Shown here piece by piece: positions 27,171 through 38,200 of a stretch of DNA of 64,000 nucleotides. Each line of letters begins with the position of its first letter. Within the stretch, counting starts at the first letter, position 1. The stretch comes from Arenicella chitinivorans (GTDB taxonomy: Bacteria; Pseudomonadota; Gammaproteobacteria; Arenicellales; Arenicellaceae), in contig NZ_BMXA01000004.1 in the NCBI RefSeq assembly GCF_014651515.1, forward strand, positions 62,001 through 126,000. Direction: 5' to 3'. Made by a program: the position numbers and the translations under genes. Below the pieces are notes generated by a model. That model was not told the origin of the DNA. It made no database searches and was given only the letters and a program-made list of their open reading frames with translations.

Positions 27171-27384
27171 GTCGATATTCTACCTCGACCAAACCAAGAA
27201 TAGGTGCTTTATCGACGACGCAACAGCCGATTTGGGTACGCTGTATTAATGTACGCCCTAGCTACGCCTAACGATATGTACTAAGCTTGTTAACTACGAA
27301 ACGGGATTTTACGTGCTACTGGTTCAAACTCTACAATTCGTTGTAATACATTAGCATTCCTAAATTTGGGGGGAAGGTAGTTGT

Positions 27385-28944
27385 ATGCGAAACGCAAAAT
27401 TATTGCTGTTACTCGTGATCGCATTTGGGACCACTGCGGTTGACGGAAAAATTATTACCAAGTCGGTGAAATCACCCGTTGGGCTGCCCTGCAGCGATCT
27501 ATTCAGCTACGCTGGGAAAACCTATTTCTGCGCCAAACACCCGATATATGGGGAAGAGCTTCATGCGTACAGTGGAACAGGCCCTCTTGGTACCACCACA
27601 ATCATCGATCTTAGCGCTGGAATAGCCGGATCAAGGCCCTTTGGTTTATTCGAACTCAATGGCTTTCTGTTCTTTTTCGCTCAAACTCCCGCAGCCGGAC
27701 ACGCCCTCTGGCGCACCGACGGCACAGCACAAGGAACACAGCTCATTCGCTCTATCTCGCAGTCTTTCGGTGTTTATCCAACACCGATAAAATCGATTCT
27801 TGACTCTCGTGAAACGGTGGTTGGTCAGATCGCTGGGAGTGTTTACTTCGAAGGTTATTTGGATCCAAATGCTTCTGGTAATAGCGCGATGCCTGCAAAA
27901 TTGTTCGTCAGCGATGGCACTTCGAGCGGGACTCAGGAAGTGATTGGCACCACGCTTGTTGCAGGCTCAGAAACCACCGCTAGGACGAACTATCTGGTAC
28001 ACAATAACGTGCTGTACTACTTGAGCGATGGGTCACTGAACGCAGTTTTCGGCAGCGCCAATAGCCTGGTCGCCAGTCTGCCTTTTAGCGCACAGCTACC
28101 CAAAACAACGTTCACCAAAATAAGTCATCTTAATAACATGGTGATCGATGCCGATGGCGAGATCTGGCTGAGTGATGGCAGCACCGGCGGTACCACACAA
28201 TATCGGCAAGCAGTAGATCCCGGCGAGCCATACCATTTTCTAGTACCGATTGCTTCACGTAACAATCGCCTGCTTTACCTCCAACACCAGGCACTAGAAG
28301 CGTCCCCCAAGCTCATGATCACGGCATCGCCCAGTGATCTGGTACTGTTAGAACGTGATAGCGGCTTTCGGCTTTTAAACCCGGATCAGCCAGCATTTAA
28401 TAATCACATATTACTGGCGGATAAACTGGAAGCCTTCACCACAAATGGAACGGTCATTGGCACTCTCTCAGTCCCGATATCAACCCTATACTCGGCACAA
28501 CAAACCAGTACTGGATTCCTCGGATTCAGTGGTACACCGTCTGTCGTTGGCGCGCCAATCAGCCTGGTAAATTTTAATCCTGCAACGTTATCTACTAATC
28601 TACTTAAAAGCGGGTTGGGCAAGCCTAAGATTCTGGGTGAATCTGGAACATTAACGTTATTTAGCAACATCAAGTTAAACGGCAGCGGCGAAATATGGGT
28701 CACCAATGGTGGAGTTGGCAACGCTACGCTCGTCAAGTCAGGGATTGGATCGGTTGACATGACTCCACTACACCGGTTGGGCAATCAAAACTACCTAATT
28801 AATACCCCAAACTCCCTGGAATCTGGTGAAATTTGGCTCTCGAACGGATCCTCCGCTGGCACCTATCGATTAGAATTTGAGTACACACGCAGTTATAATG
28901 CAGCGGCCTTGAGCGCTATTGCGTCTTTTTTATTAGGTAGCTAA
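27385..28944 (+). CDS. Secreted ELWxxDGT-repeat protein
   Basis: A 519-residue exported protein with a signal peptide (~1-21, LLLLLVIAFGTTAVDG). The body carries recurring motifs of the ELWxxDGT class: ALWRTDGTAQGTQLI, LFVSDGTSSGTQEV, IWLSDGSTGGTTQY, IWVTNGG and IWLSNGSSAGTYRL. Such repeats probably form a beta-propeller-like fold; function is unknown. It starts 214 bp from the dnaG start, divergent, and interrupts the dnaG/yqeY neighbourhood. A degraded fragment of a similar gene lies at 29778-29978. No lipobox or cell-wall anchor is seen. Confidence 0.75.
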   Translation: MRNAKLLLLLVIAFGTTAVDGKIITKSVKSPVGLPCSDLFSYAGKTYFCAKHPIYGEELHAYSGTGPLGTTTIIDLSAGIAGSRPFGLFELNGFLFFFAQTPAAGHALWRTDGTAQGTQLIRSISQSFGVYPTPIKSILDSRETVVGQIAGSVYFEGYLDPNASGNSAMPAKLFVSDGTSSGTQEVIGTTLVAGSETTARTNYLVHNNVLYYLSDGSLNAVFGSANSLVASLPFSAQLPKTTFTKISHLNNMVIDADGEIWLSDGSTGGTTQYRQAVDPGEPYHFLVPIASRNNRLLYLQHQALEASPKLMITASPSDLVLLERDSGFRLLNPDQPAFNNHILLADKLEAFTTNGTVIGTLSVPISTLYSAQQTSTGFLGFSGTPSVVGAPISLVNFNPATLSTNLLKSGLGKPKILGESGTLTLFSNIKLNGSGEIWVTNGGVGNATLVKSGIGSVDMTPLHRLGNQNYLINTPNSLESGEIWLSNGSSAGTYRLEFEYTRSYNAAALSAIASFLLGS

Positions 28945-29005
28945 CCGGTGCTCTGTGCCGCTAAGATAACATCGCCACATTTGAGTACTCAGTCGATAAA
29001 ACCAG

Positions 29006-29713
29006 ATGCAGAGCCAAAACATCGTGATCGGCCGCCGCTACAACGGCCCACCGGATTCCGCAAACGGCGGCTACACCGCCGGCTTGCTCGCGCGCGAGCT
29101 AAACGGCCCAGTGCAAGTTCGACTGGTGAGTCCACCGCCACTCGAGACGCCTCTTCGACTCGAAGCAGACGATTTAACAGCCTCACTTTTCCATGATGAT
29201 GCCTTAATCGCAACGGCGGCGGTTTGCCAACTTGAATCGAGTACTCCTCAGTGTCCGGATAAACAAAGCATCTTGAATGCAAAGGGTTCCTACCCAAATT
29301 CACACCAGCACCAGCTTGCCAGCTGTTTTGTGTGCGGTCCTGCCCGCGACCCGAGTGACGGACTGGCTATTTTCCCCGTTGCATTTGATGATTATGGCGT
29401 CGGTAGCCTTTGGCGACCGAATCAATCAGTTCAAGATGAAGCGGGCCAAGTTCCCACTGAAATACTCTGGGCCGCCCTCGACTGTCCGGGTTATTTTGCG
29501 CATAGGCAAACCGAGCGTTTAATGTTATTGGGTTCGATGTCTGCTGAGGTGTTTATACGACCAAAAGCAGATCAAACCTTTACCGTGTGTGGCTGGCAAA
29601 CGAAAGTCGATGGGCGGAAATTTTATTCCACAACGGCGATCTTCGACCAGCAAGGTCTACTTTGCGGAAAATCAGAACAGATTTGGTTTACACTCAGGAC
29701 CGATAACAGCTAG
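29006..29713 (+). CDS. Hotdog-fold thioesterase-like protein
   Basis: A 235-residue cytoplasmic protein. SANGGYTAGLLARELNGPVQVRL near the N-terminus and the C-terminal half (ASCFVCGP..., DCPGYFAH, LLGSMSAEV) resemble double-hotdog acyl-CoA thioesterase-like proteins. I cannot place it in a specific subfamily or identify a catalytic acid with confidence. It is 61 bp after the ELW-repeat gene and lies in the segment splitting the rpoD-dnaG from the yqeY-rpsU block. Confidence 0.55.
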   Translation: MQSQNIVIGRRYNGPPDSANGGYTAGLLARELNGPVQVRLVSPPPLETPLRLEADDLTASLFHDDALIATAAVCQLESSTPQCPDKQSILNAKGSYPNSHQHQLASCFVCGPARDPSDGLAIFPVAFDDYGVGSLWRPNQSVQDEAGQVPTEILWAALDCPGYFAHRQTERLMLLGSMSAEVFIRPKADQTFTVCGWQTKVDGRKFYSTTAIFDQQGLLCGKSEQIWFTLRTDNS

Positions 29714-29777
29714 ATCCGAACAATACAAACAGAGTAGGGATGCTCTGATATAACAACGCGTACAATTATGTCCCCTC

Positions 29778-29978
29778 ATGGCGATTAGCACACAGCTGAT
29801 GGCGGGCGACGCAACCGCCAAGATTGCCACTAAAGCAGTTGGCAAGCCACGTGGATCAATGTTCAACGATAAAGTTAAAGCCTGCTTTTGTGCCGAAACC
29901 ACCGCGAATGGGGACGCACTCTGGCGTACTTAGGGCAGCAAGCAGGGCACCATACCAATCCGCTCATTTCTTAGATGA
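29778..29978 (+). pseudogene. Remnant of an ELWxxDGT-repeat gene
   Basis: In one frame an ATG at 29778 leads to CFCAETTANGDALWRT, a TAG stop at 29931-29933, and then in the same frame GSKQGTIPIRSFLR up to TGA at 29976. Across the stop this lines up with FFFAQTPAAGHALWRTDGTAQGTQLIRSI in the intact gene at 27385-28944. The likeness to one repeat unit suggests a decayed paralogue or leftover of a duplication. It lies inside the 370-bp gap between the hotdog gene and yqeY, which otherwise holds nothing recognisable. Confidence 0.5.
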
Positions 29979-30083
29979 TGAATCTTAAGTAAATGCTCGC
30001 GATCTCGTGCACTCGTAATTCGAGTGTGCGTGCAGCAGAATTGCATCTACCACATCGCATTAAAACACGGAAGCTTAAATTGG

Positions 30084-30530
30084 TTAGGCGTTGAGTTTTG
30101 CTCGGATCATGCCGCTGACTTTGCCCATGTCAGCTTTTCCCTGAAGCTGAGCTTTCAATACACCCATAACTTTGCCCATATCTTTCATGGACTCAGCACC
30201 AGTGGATGAAATAGCCGCGGCAATCGCAGCATCGACTTCCTCGTCACTCAGCTGCTCAGGCATGTAGACCATTAAATTGTCTACGTGCGTTTGCTCTTTC
30301 TCTGCCAAATCCGCTCGATCACCAGCTTTAAATTGACTGATAGCGTCTTGCGACTGTTTGATCTGCTTTTGCAGAATCGCCATGACGTCGTCGTCGCTCA
30401 GAGCAACCCGGTCGTCAACTTCCTTGCGTTGGATGGCCGCACGTAACATGCGAATAGACTCAAGCTGCGATGCATTCTTCTCACGCATCGCAGTTTTCAT
30501 GTCAGCCAGAATTTGTTCTTTCAGCGACAT
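30084..30530 (-). CDS. yqeY: GatB/YqeY domain protein
   Basis: A 148-residue YqeY family protein, helical, related to the tail domain of the GatB amidotransferase subunit and thought to interact with tRNA or translation factors. Typical stretches are MREKNASQLESIRMLRAAI, IKQSQDAISQFKAGDR and the C-terminal KGKADMGKVSGMIRAKL-like motif. It follows rpsU by 42 bp on the same strand, the conserved rpsU-yqeY pairing. Confidence 0.95.
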   Translation of the reverse strand: MSLKEQILADMKTAMREKNASQLESIRMLRAAIQRKEVDDRVALSDDDVMAILQKQIKQSQDAISQFKAGDRADLAEKEQTHVDNLMVYMPEQLSDEEVDAAIAAAISSTGAESMKDMGKVMGVLKAQLQGKADMGKVSGMIRAKLNA

Positions 30531-30572
30531 CGGTTAATCCTTCTATAACGAGATAGAAGATAACTGTCTGGC

Positions 30573-30788
30573 TTAGTACAAACGTGTTGTACGAATTCGA
30601 CCACGAGAAGCACGTTTCATTTCACGCTTCTTCGCTGCAGCGCCCTTGCGCTTACGAACTGAAGTTGGCTTTTCGTAAAATTCACGGCGACGCATTTCGG
30701 TAAAGATACCGGCTTTTTCGCAAGAGCGACGAAAGCGGCGCAGAATGACGTCAAATGGCTCGTCGTTTTTAACTTTAACTTGTGGCAT
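30573..30788 (-). CDS. rpsU: 30S ribosomal protein S21
   Basis: A 71-residue basic protein, the standard length for S21 ([22 protein letters not shown], then the Arg/Lys-rich C-terminus [12 protein letters not shown]). S21 contributes to the 30S platform near the anti-Shine-Dalgarno sequence. It heads the rpsU-yqeY unit and is divergent from tsaD, a conserved arrangement. Confidence 0.99.
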   Translation of the reverse strand: MPQVKVKNDEPFDVILRRFRRSCEKAGIFTEMRRREFYEKPTSVRKRKGAAAKKREMKRASRGRIRTTRLY

Positions 30789-30961
30789 ATCTTCTTTTTA
30801 AGTAACCTAAATTCTCTGCGAATGACAAATTAGTCATTCAGGACGCGCGATTCTAGCCGTTTGAATTTGGTTTGTACATACCTTTGCACTAATAAATTAG
30901 GTTACACAAGTTCGAACGCTTCCTGTTAATTTGGCCGACAAATCCAGATTGCTTTCAAAAA

Positions 30962-30989
30962 TTGATTTATTTTCGCGCACGCCTATACT
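30962..30989 (+). promoter_or_regulatory. Candidate sigma70 promoter of tsaD
   Basis: TTGATT (30962-30967) and TATACT (30984-30989) are separated by 16 bp, about 60 bp before the tsaD ATG. The boxes match consensus at 4 and 5 of 6 positions. Identified by eye. Confidence 0.5.
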
Positions 30990-31047
30990 CGCCATCAGCT
31001 CCCGATCATCATACTAAGCTGTACCAACAATGACAGTGACTCCCTGA

Positions 31048-32079
31048 ATGATTTACCACAAAACACCTCGAAGAGTTCTTGGAATCGAAACCTCATGCGA
31101 CGACACCGGCGTTGCGATCTATGATGACGCCGAAGGCTTGCTAGGGCACGTTTTGTATTCCCAGATCAAAACGCATCAGGAATATGGCGGCGTGGTGCCA
31201 GAGCTCGCTGCGCGTGATCATATTCGCAAGGTCATTCCATTGGTCGACGCAGTGTTGAAACAAACGGGTTGTGATCCTTCTTCTATTAATGCTGTTGCTT
31301 ATACTTGCGGCCCAGGTCTGGCTGGTGCGTTATTGGCTGGCTCAGCTGTGGCCAAAGGCCTGGCGTATGCTTGGAATGTGCCCACCATCGGCGTACACCA
31401 CATGGAAGGGCACCTTTTAGCACCCATGCTAGAAGAGCGCGTACCGGCATTCCCGTTTGTCGCTCTACTGGTCTCCGGCGGCCACACGCTATTGGCCCAT
31501 GTCAAAGGCATCGGGGAGTACCGCATTCTTGGCCAAACCCTCGATGATGCGGTTGGCGAAGCCTTCGATAAAACTGCGAAACTTCTTGGTCTCGGATATC
31601 CAGGCGGACCCGCGATCGCCCGTGTCGCCGAAACGGGTGATGGGACACGCTTCAGTTTCCCTCGCCCGATGGTTGATCGACCGGGAATGGACTTTAGCTA
31701 CAGCGGATTAAAAACGGCCGCGCTTCAAGCCACTCAGAAAAATGATCTAGATGCGCAAACCGTCGCAGACATCGCCTGTGCATTTCAGGCGGCGGCAGTC
31801 GAAACCCTGGTCATAAAATGCGAGCGCGCACTGAAACATACGGGTACCGATCGACTGGTGGTTGCTGGCGGGGTCGGCGCTAACCTGCATCTTCGTGATC
31901 AATTACAACAGACGACTCAACGCCGTAATGCTGAGGTCTTTTTTCCGCGACTTGAGTTTTGCACCGATAACGGCGCGATGATCGCCCTTGCAGGCTGTAA
32001 ACGTTTGCACCAGGCTCAAACCGAGTTTTCATTTGAGGTCAAACCTCGCTGGTCTTTAGAAGACTTACCTCCGGTTTAG
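31048..32079 (+). CDS. tsaD: tRNA N6-adenosine threonylcarbamoyltransferase TsaD
   Basis: A 343-residue enzyme that transfers the threonylcarbamoyl group to A37 of ANN-decoding tRNAs, working with TsaB/Tsa[13 protein letters not shown] starts the ASKHA fold, HMEGHLLA supplies the metal-binding histidines, and [19 protein letters not shown] and [12 protein letters not shown] are conserved. It is divergent from rpsU. In many relatives plsY and folB flank it; here they are found 24 kb further on. Confidence 0.99.
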   Translation: MIYHKTPRRVLGIETSCDDTGVAIYDDAEGLLGHVLYSQIKTHQEYGGVVPELAARDHIRKVIPLVDAVLKQTGCDPSSINAVAYTCGPGLAGALLAGSAVAKGLAYAWNVPTIGVHHMEGHLLAPMLEERVPAFPFVALLVSGGHTLLAHVKGIGEYRILGQTLDDAVGEAFDKTAKLLGLGYPGGPAIARVAETGDGTRFSFPRPMVDRPGMDFSYSGLKTAALQATQKNDLDAQTVADIACAFQAAAVETLVIKCERALKHTGTDRLVVAGGVGANLHLRDQLQQTTQRRNAEVFFPRLEFCTDNGAMIALAGCKRLHQAQTEFSFEVKPRWSLEDLPPV

Positions 32080-32182
32080 CCTCCAACGAAGGCCCTTCCC
32101 CAAGGTCTCGATGAGTTGATTGTTCCTGCATTGCTAGTCCTTTCGTACTAGTGACAATATGCCCCCCCAACCCTATTATTTG

Positions 32183-32213
32183 CATTAACTTGGGTTAATG
32201 TGCTTTATTGACA
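32183..32213 (+). promoter_or_regulatory. Dyad plus -35-like hexamer upstream of the giant surface-protein gene
   Basis: CATTAAC (32183-32189) and GTTAATG (32194-32200) form a perfect 7-bp inverted repeat with a 4-bp centre. A consensus TTGACA follows at 32208-32213. A matching -10 box is not obvious. The dyad may be an operator for the 10.4-kb gene beginning at 32292. Confidence 0.35.
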
Positions 32214-32291
32214 TTCTAGAACCTCACGAAACAAGAAGGCTGACTGCACAGCAACATGTCGCACTAACTCGTCACTAAGGGAAAAACCGCT

Positions 32292-35200
32292 ATGAACACT
32301 CCGATTCTGTTCACTACACTGCGTCGTTCGTTGAAATCATCTCGTATCGTCTTGCTTTCGGCCTCCTTGGTAGTAGCGCCGGCCTGGGGGCAAACTGAAC
32401 ATGGGTCAGCCACGGTTGGTGGACGCCTCAGTAGCGACATGGCAGAGGCCTACCTCAGCATCTTCGCACCGATCTCCTCGTCTGAAGACAGCATCTTATT
32501 TCTAAATCCACGCTTGGCACTAAAGGATGAAGGCGAGAGCGAGGGTAACTTTGGTATTGGATACCGCAAATTATTTGGCGACAGTGCAATTCTCGGCGCC
32601 AATTTTTATGCTGATCGAAGTCGCACCCGATATGACAATAGTTTCGATCAATGGGGCTTAGGATTTGAGCTGCTGACCAACAACATCGACTTCCGAGCAA
32701 ATTATTACAACCCGGGTTCGGATGTCATCATTGCCGCCACAGCAGACGTTGATACATTTTCGGAGTTTGTGGAAATCCAAAAACAGATTGAAGAGATGCG
32801 TGAAATAGAACGCCGCCTCTTGAACAGCCGAACCTCCTCCACATCGAGTGACTTTTATCGAGGCAACAACCTCCTCAATCAAACGCGCTCAACCACCCGA
32901 GACCGTTACCGAACAACGACCACCGACACCAAGACCACGACCACAACCACGACGACAACCAAGACCTTTACCGACCTTTTGTTTGAAATGCGCGAAGGCG
33001 GGCTAGAAGGGTACGATCTGGAGCTCGGCTATAAACTGCCCCTCAAAGACACCTTGCCAGAAGTCCGTATCTTTGGCGGTTACTATGATTTTGAGGGCCC
33101 ATTCGACAGCGAAATCAAAGGTGCCAAAGGACGGCTTGAAGTACGTGCAGGCGATTACTTGACCTTTGATGCAGAGATATTTGAAGACGAAGAACTCCAC
33201 GATACCGACTACTACGTCGGCGCCCGCATCAACATGCCATTCAGCTTCAGTCGTTTGTTCGATGGTAAAAATCCGTTTCTAGCCCGCAAGGATGACCTGC
33301 AACGTTTTCGCAACCGCCCGTTGTCCGAACGATTAGGCGAAGAAGTACTGCGCGATGTGAATGTCAAAACGGCCGAATCCGAGTTTGAGGAGAATATCGC
33401 TAAGCGACAGACCAAAGTTGAAGTGGATGTCGCCAAAGAAGTGGATGTTGACGTGGTGGTAACGTCGCGCGACAGTGAACGTGTGACACGTGACGATTCT
33501 GAGACGATATACACAAACGACGGTCAAGCCATTACCTTCACCCATGTCGACAGCAATTCCACCGGCACGGACCAAGGCACGTACGAAAACCCTAACACCA
33601 GTCTCACTTCCGCCAGTAACACGCAAATAACCGATGCCAATGACGTCATCCTGATTCATGCTGACAGTAACTTCGATGGCGAATCGGTAGACATAACTGA
33701 CAATCAAATGTTGATTGGTCAGGGTGGCGGCATCGACACCAATATAACGACGGATCAAGGCACGATTGTCCTGCCGGATGCAAACGATGGCACCAATACG
33801 CCAGTCATCACCAATGGTGACATAAACATTAATTCACACAATGTAGTCGTAAGCAATTTAGCCATTGATGGCGGCAGCATCTCTACCGCGGCAGGTGGAC
33901 ACCATTCAGATATCACGATTACCAATGTCAGTGTTGCCAATGCCAGTGGCGATGCGATCAGCCTTGGTGATAATGGCGGTCAACTCGGTGGCACCATAAC
34001 GTTAAGCGATATCGTCATTTCAGATGCTGGTGACGACGGTATCGACATCCAAAATCTGGTTCCAGACACACAGATTGTTGCCAACAATATCGATATTACG
34101 GGTGTTGGCGATGACGGGTTGGATATTGACGACCCAACTGGCAGCGCCACCAATGCAGCATTGAGCTTCACCAATCTGGCTATCGCAAATAGCGGCGACG
34201 CTGGGATCACTGTGTCCGGCTTAGGAGCTAACTCCAGCACCGAGTTTGTAAACACGTCGATCTCCAACAGCGGCACAGGCGGTCTTCGTGTTTCAGAACT
34301 CGGCACCGACGCCACCATGGCGTTTACGAATTTGGATATCAACAGCAGCGTCGAAAATGGCGTTCAACTGACCGACAACTCCGGCACACTGGTTTTCGAT
34401 GCCGACTCAAGTCTGCAAGGCAGTGGCGAAGTCGCATTCCTAGTTCAAGGTGGCGATTCCGACGTCCGCTACTCCGGCACCATCGACCACACCGGCGCAG
34501 ACGGTTTTGAGATGATTGAGCTCGACTCGACGCTGGCGGGCAGCAACATTGTTTTCGATAGTGAAGCAGCGGATGCCTTAGTCGACACCAACCTGGGTAT
34601 CTATGTACACAGCAGCGCTGGTAATTTATCCATAACCGCAGACACGGAGTTAAGCGGTATTGACGGGGTCTTTATTAACAATTCCAGCGGCGACTACGCC
34701 TTTACCAATACACATTTAACCGACATTGACGGCACGCTTGACCCAGATGGCTCTTCGGATGGTGCGATCGACATCTTCGAAAACACCGGCACAATTTTCT
34801 TCGGTGAAAATAGCTCAGTCGATCAATCGCTGAACCTTGCCGCCGTCGCCGTTGGTGTGAACGCGGCTGGCGATGACAGTACGTTTGTATTCAATGGCAC
34901 GATCAACGCTACGAACGGCAACGGCCTACAATTTGAGAATGCCGACGGTAGTTACACATTCGGCGGGGCAACAACGCTCAACGGCGGCAACGCGGGCATT
35001 GATATTCTGAATTCGTCCGATGGCGACTTTATCTTTGTCGACACCGATATCATTCACCCGACTGGTGTCGCGTTGAACATCAATGATGGTACCGCCAATG
35101 TGACATTTGGCGCCGATAGCTCGATCACACAATCCAATAACGCCGCAGCGGTACGGGTTGTGGATCACGCCACAGGCACATTAACCTTTATGGGCGATAT

Positions 35201-38200
35201 CAGCGCTACCGATGGCGTTGGTCTACGGTTTAACAATGCCGATGGTACTTACAACTTCGGTGGTAACAATACGTTGAATGGTGGCAATGCGGCCGTCGAC
35301 ATCATCAACGATTCAGACGGCGCTTTCACTTGGACGGATCTGAACATTCTGAACCCCAACGGTCACGCACTGAATATTAACAGCGGCACGGCGACAGTAA
35401 CCCTCGGGGCTGACAGTCAGATTGAACAAGGCAATGCGTTTAATGCGCTACGAGTAGTGGATCACAGCGGCGGCACCGTTACCCTCAATGGCACCATCAA
35501 CGCCACCAACGGCAACGGCATCTTATTTAACAACGCGGATGGCACCTATGCGCTGAATGGCAACTCGACGCTCAATGGCGGCAATGCTGCGCTTGATATT
35601 GTAAACGGCTCAGCAGGCGACTTCACCATTCAGAATATGGACATTACCAACGCGAGCGGTATTGGCGTCAGGATCCAGGATCTGGACGGTGGGAATGTCA
35701 ACTTCATCAATGGCAGTGTCGCTACCAACGCAACCGCGCCAACGGTGGATATTAATGGCGGTTCCGGTAATATTAATTTTCTGGGTAGCGATGTCACCCA
35801 AACCGGCACCGGGCTGGTGGTTGATGTTACCGACTTCGGCAACGGCAGCTCGAACATCTTATTTGATGCCTCGGGCAGCATAACGGCCACGACCGCAGGC
35901 AACCTTGGTATCCGCCTAAACGATAACAATGCCAACATCACACTCGCTAGCGCCAACATCGCTAACACGTCGTCACACGCTGTTCGATCGACCAACTCCT
36001 CTGGTCAGATCAACTTAAGCAATGTCGACATAAGCAATGCCGGTGGAGATGGCGTTCGCATCGCCAATCTTGACGGCACACTTCAGTTCCAACAAGGCAG
36101 TAGTATCGACGGCGCCGCCGGCAACGGCATTCATGTGATCGGCGGCGGTGCAGCGACCGAAGTTCAAATTCTGGGCACCTCAGGTGCGACGGACATTGCT
36201 AACGTCGGAGGCGACGGAATTGCGATCAGCAATACCACTGGCACGGTGACCATCTCAGACATCGACACGCAGAATGTTGGTGGATTGGCGTTTGACTTAA
36301 ATAATACCGGCGCTGTCTCGGTTACCAGCGGTCTGACGTTCGCCGACATCGCCAACGGACGCTTCATTAACCAGACTGGTACGCACAACATCGTAAATGC
36401 CAGCCTGACAACTTTGTTAGTGAACGGTGGTAATGCCGATATCAATCTGACAAACACGACCTTTACCAACAACACCACAGACCCAACACTGACCGTCACC
36501 AACGGACACAGTGGCTCAATCATTGCTGACGTAAACTCTAGCTTTAACACCACCAATGGCACCGGCTTCCAATTCAGTAATGCGGACGGCGTATACACCT
36601 TCAACGGTACCAATATCTTCAATGGTGGTGACGCCGGCATCAATATTGTTAACGATTCAGCAGGCAACTTCACATTTGGCGTCAACAGTTCAATTACGAA
36701 CCCGAGCGGTGTGGCGTTCAACGTCAACAATAGCTCAGCAACCGTTAATTACAACGGCACCATCACGCAAAACAATGCCGCTTCCGCTGTTAACATCAGC
36801 AACAACACCGGCGGCGCAGTGACGTTTGGTGGCCAAGTGACCGCCAACACGTCTACCGCTAACGCAGTTCGTATCGTCAACAACACCAACACCACCAGCT
36901 TAAATGGCGGCCTGAATATTGATACCACTAGTGGCATCGGTCTTCGCATCAACAACGGTGGTACGGTGAATGTAAGCAATGTGGCCGATGAATCAATCAC
37001 CACCGAGTCTGGCACAGCTTTGTCAGTGACTGGCGCTGGCTCTGTCGCAAACCTCGCGCTGGATTCAATTAACGGTACTAATCTGGGTGGCAACGACGGC
37101 ATCGTCATCGACAACACCGGTGGCGGCGATATCTCGGTTGGCAGCATAGATCTGACCGGTGGCGGTATCGATATCGATAATCACGCAGGCACCTTATCCG
37201 TGTCCGGTACGACCAATATTACCGGGGCGGCGGCTTCAGCCATCGACATCAACAACATCGTCAATAACATCACCTTTGGTGACGTAAACATTGGTGGTTC
37301 AGTCAACGGTAACGGCATCAGCCTCAGTAATATTGATGTCGCCGATATCGACTTAACCTTCGGCAATGTGAATATTGGCCAAGGTGCAGCTGACTTTATT
37401 AATGGTCACGGCATCGCTATTGCCGAAGTCAACGCCAACGGCACAAGTATAGCAACTAGCCCTGTTATGACGTTTGGCAACACCAATATTGATCATTATA
37501 CCGGTTCTGCCATCTCGGTAATCGATACGACGCTCGAAGGCGGCATCGGTCAGGCGCAGTTGAATTTCGGTGACACCCTGATTGACAACACGCTCAACAG
37601 TACAGCCAACGCGGTCGATCTACGCGGCGGTAACTTCAGGAATAGCTTTGACAGTCTGTCGATTGATAAAAATAGCATTGGCGGCCACGGCGTTTTCTTC
37701 CAAGCAAATCGCGCCAATCTCAACATCGGTGGCTCTACAAACTCTGGGTTTGACGGCGGTGTTATCCAAGGCATTGCCGCTGGCTCGGATGCCATTTTGG
37801 TTGATTCTTTGGGCGCACCAGGACTATCCGTACGCCTCCGTCATGTAGACCTCAACCCCGACGGCTCATCAAATGGCGACCACGGCTATCGAAGTACTGC
37901 TTCAAACATATCCAATCTCCAAATATTTGACTCGCGCGCGCACGGCGTCGCCGGCGAAGCATTGGATGTCAATAACTCAAGCGAAGTTCGCTGGGGCGGC
38001 AATACGTTTAGCTCCGACAATAACGCGGCAGTACGCATCACGGGTGCCGGCACTGGCGCTGGGCAACGCACCCTGGTTAGTTTTGTTGGCGACGCCGCCG
38101 CAACTGCAAGTGGTCCAACCGTGGTGACGGATGCGGCGGCAGGCGGCATCCTCATCGAAAATGCCAGCCTCGGACAATTTAATGTTGGTACCTTCGGGGC

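Noticed and set aside
32134-32151. Short hairpin resembling the 23S rRNA sarcin-ricin region on the minus strand
   Set aside because: Only about 18 bp, imperfect, with no other rRNA sequence around it; probably chance or a simple hairpin.
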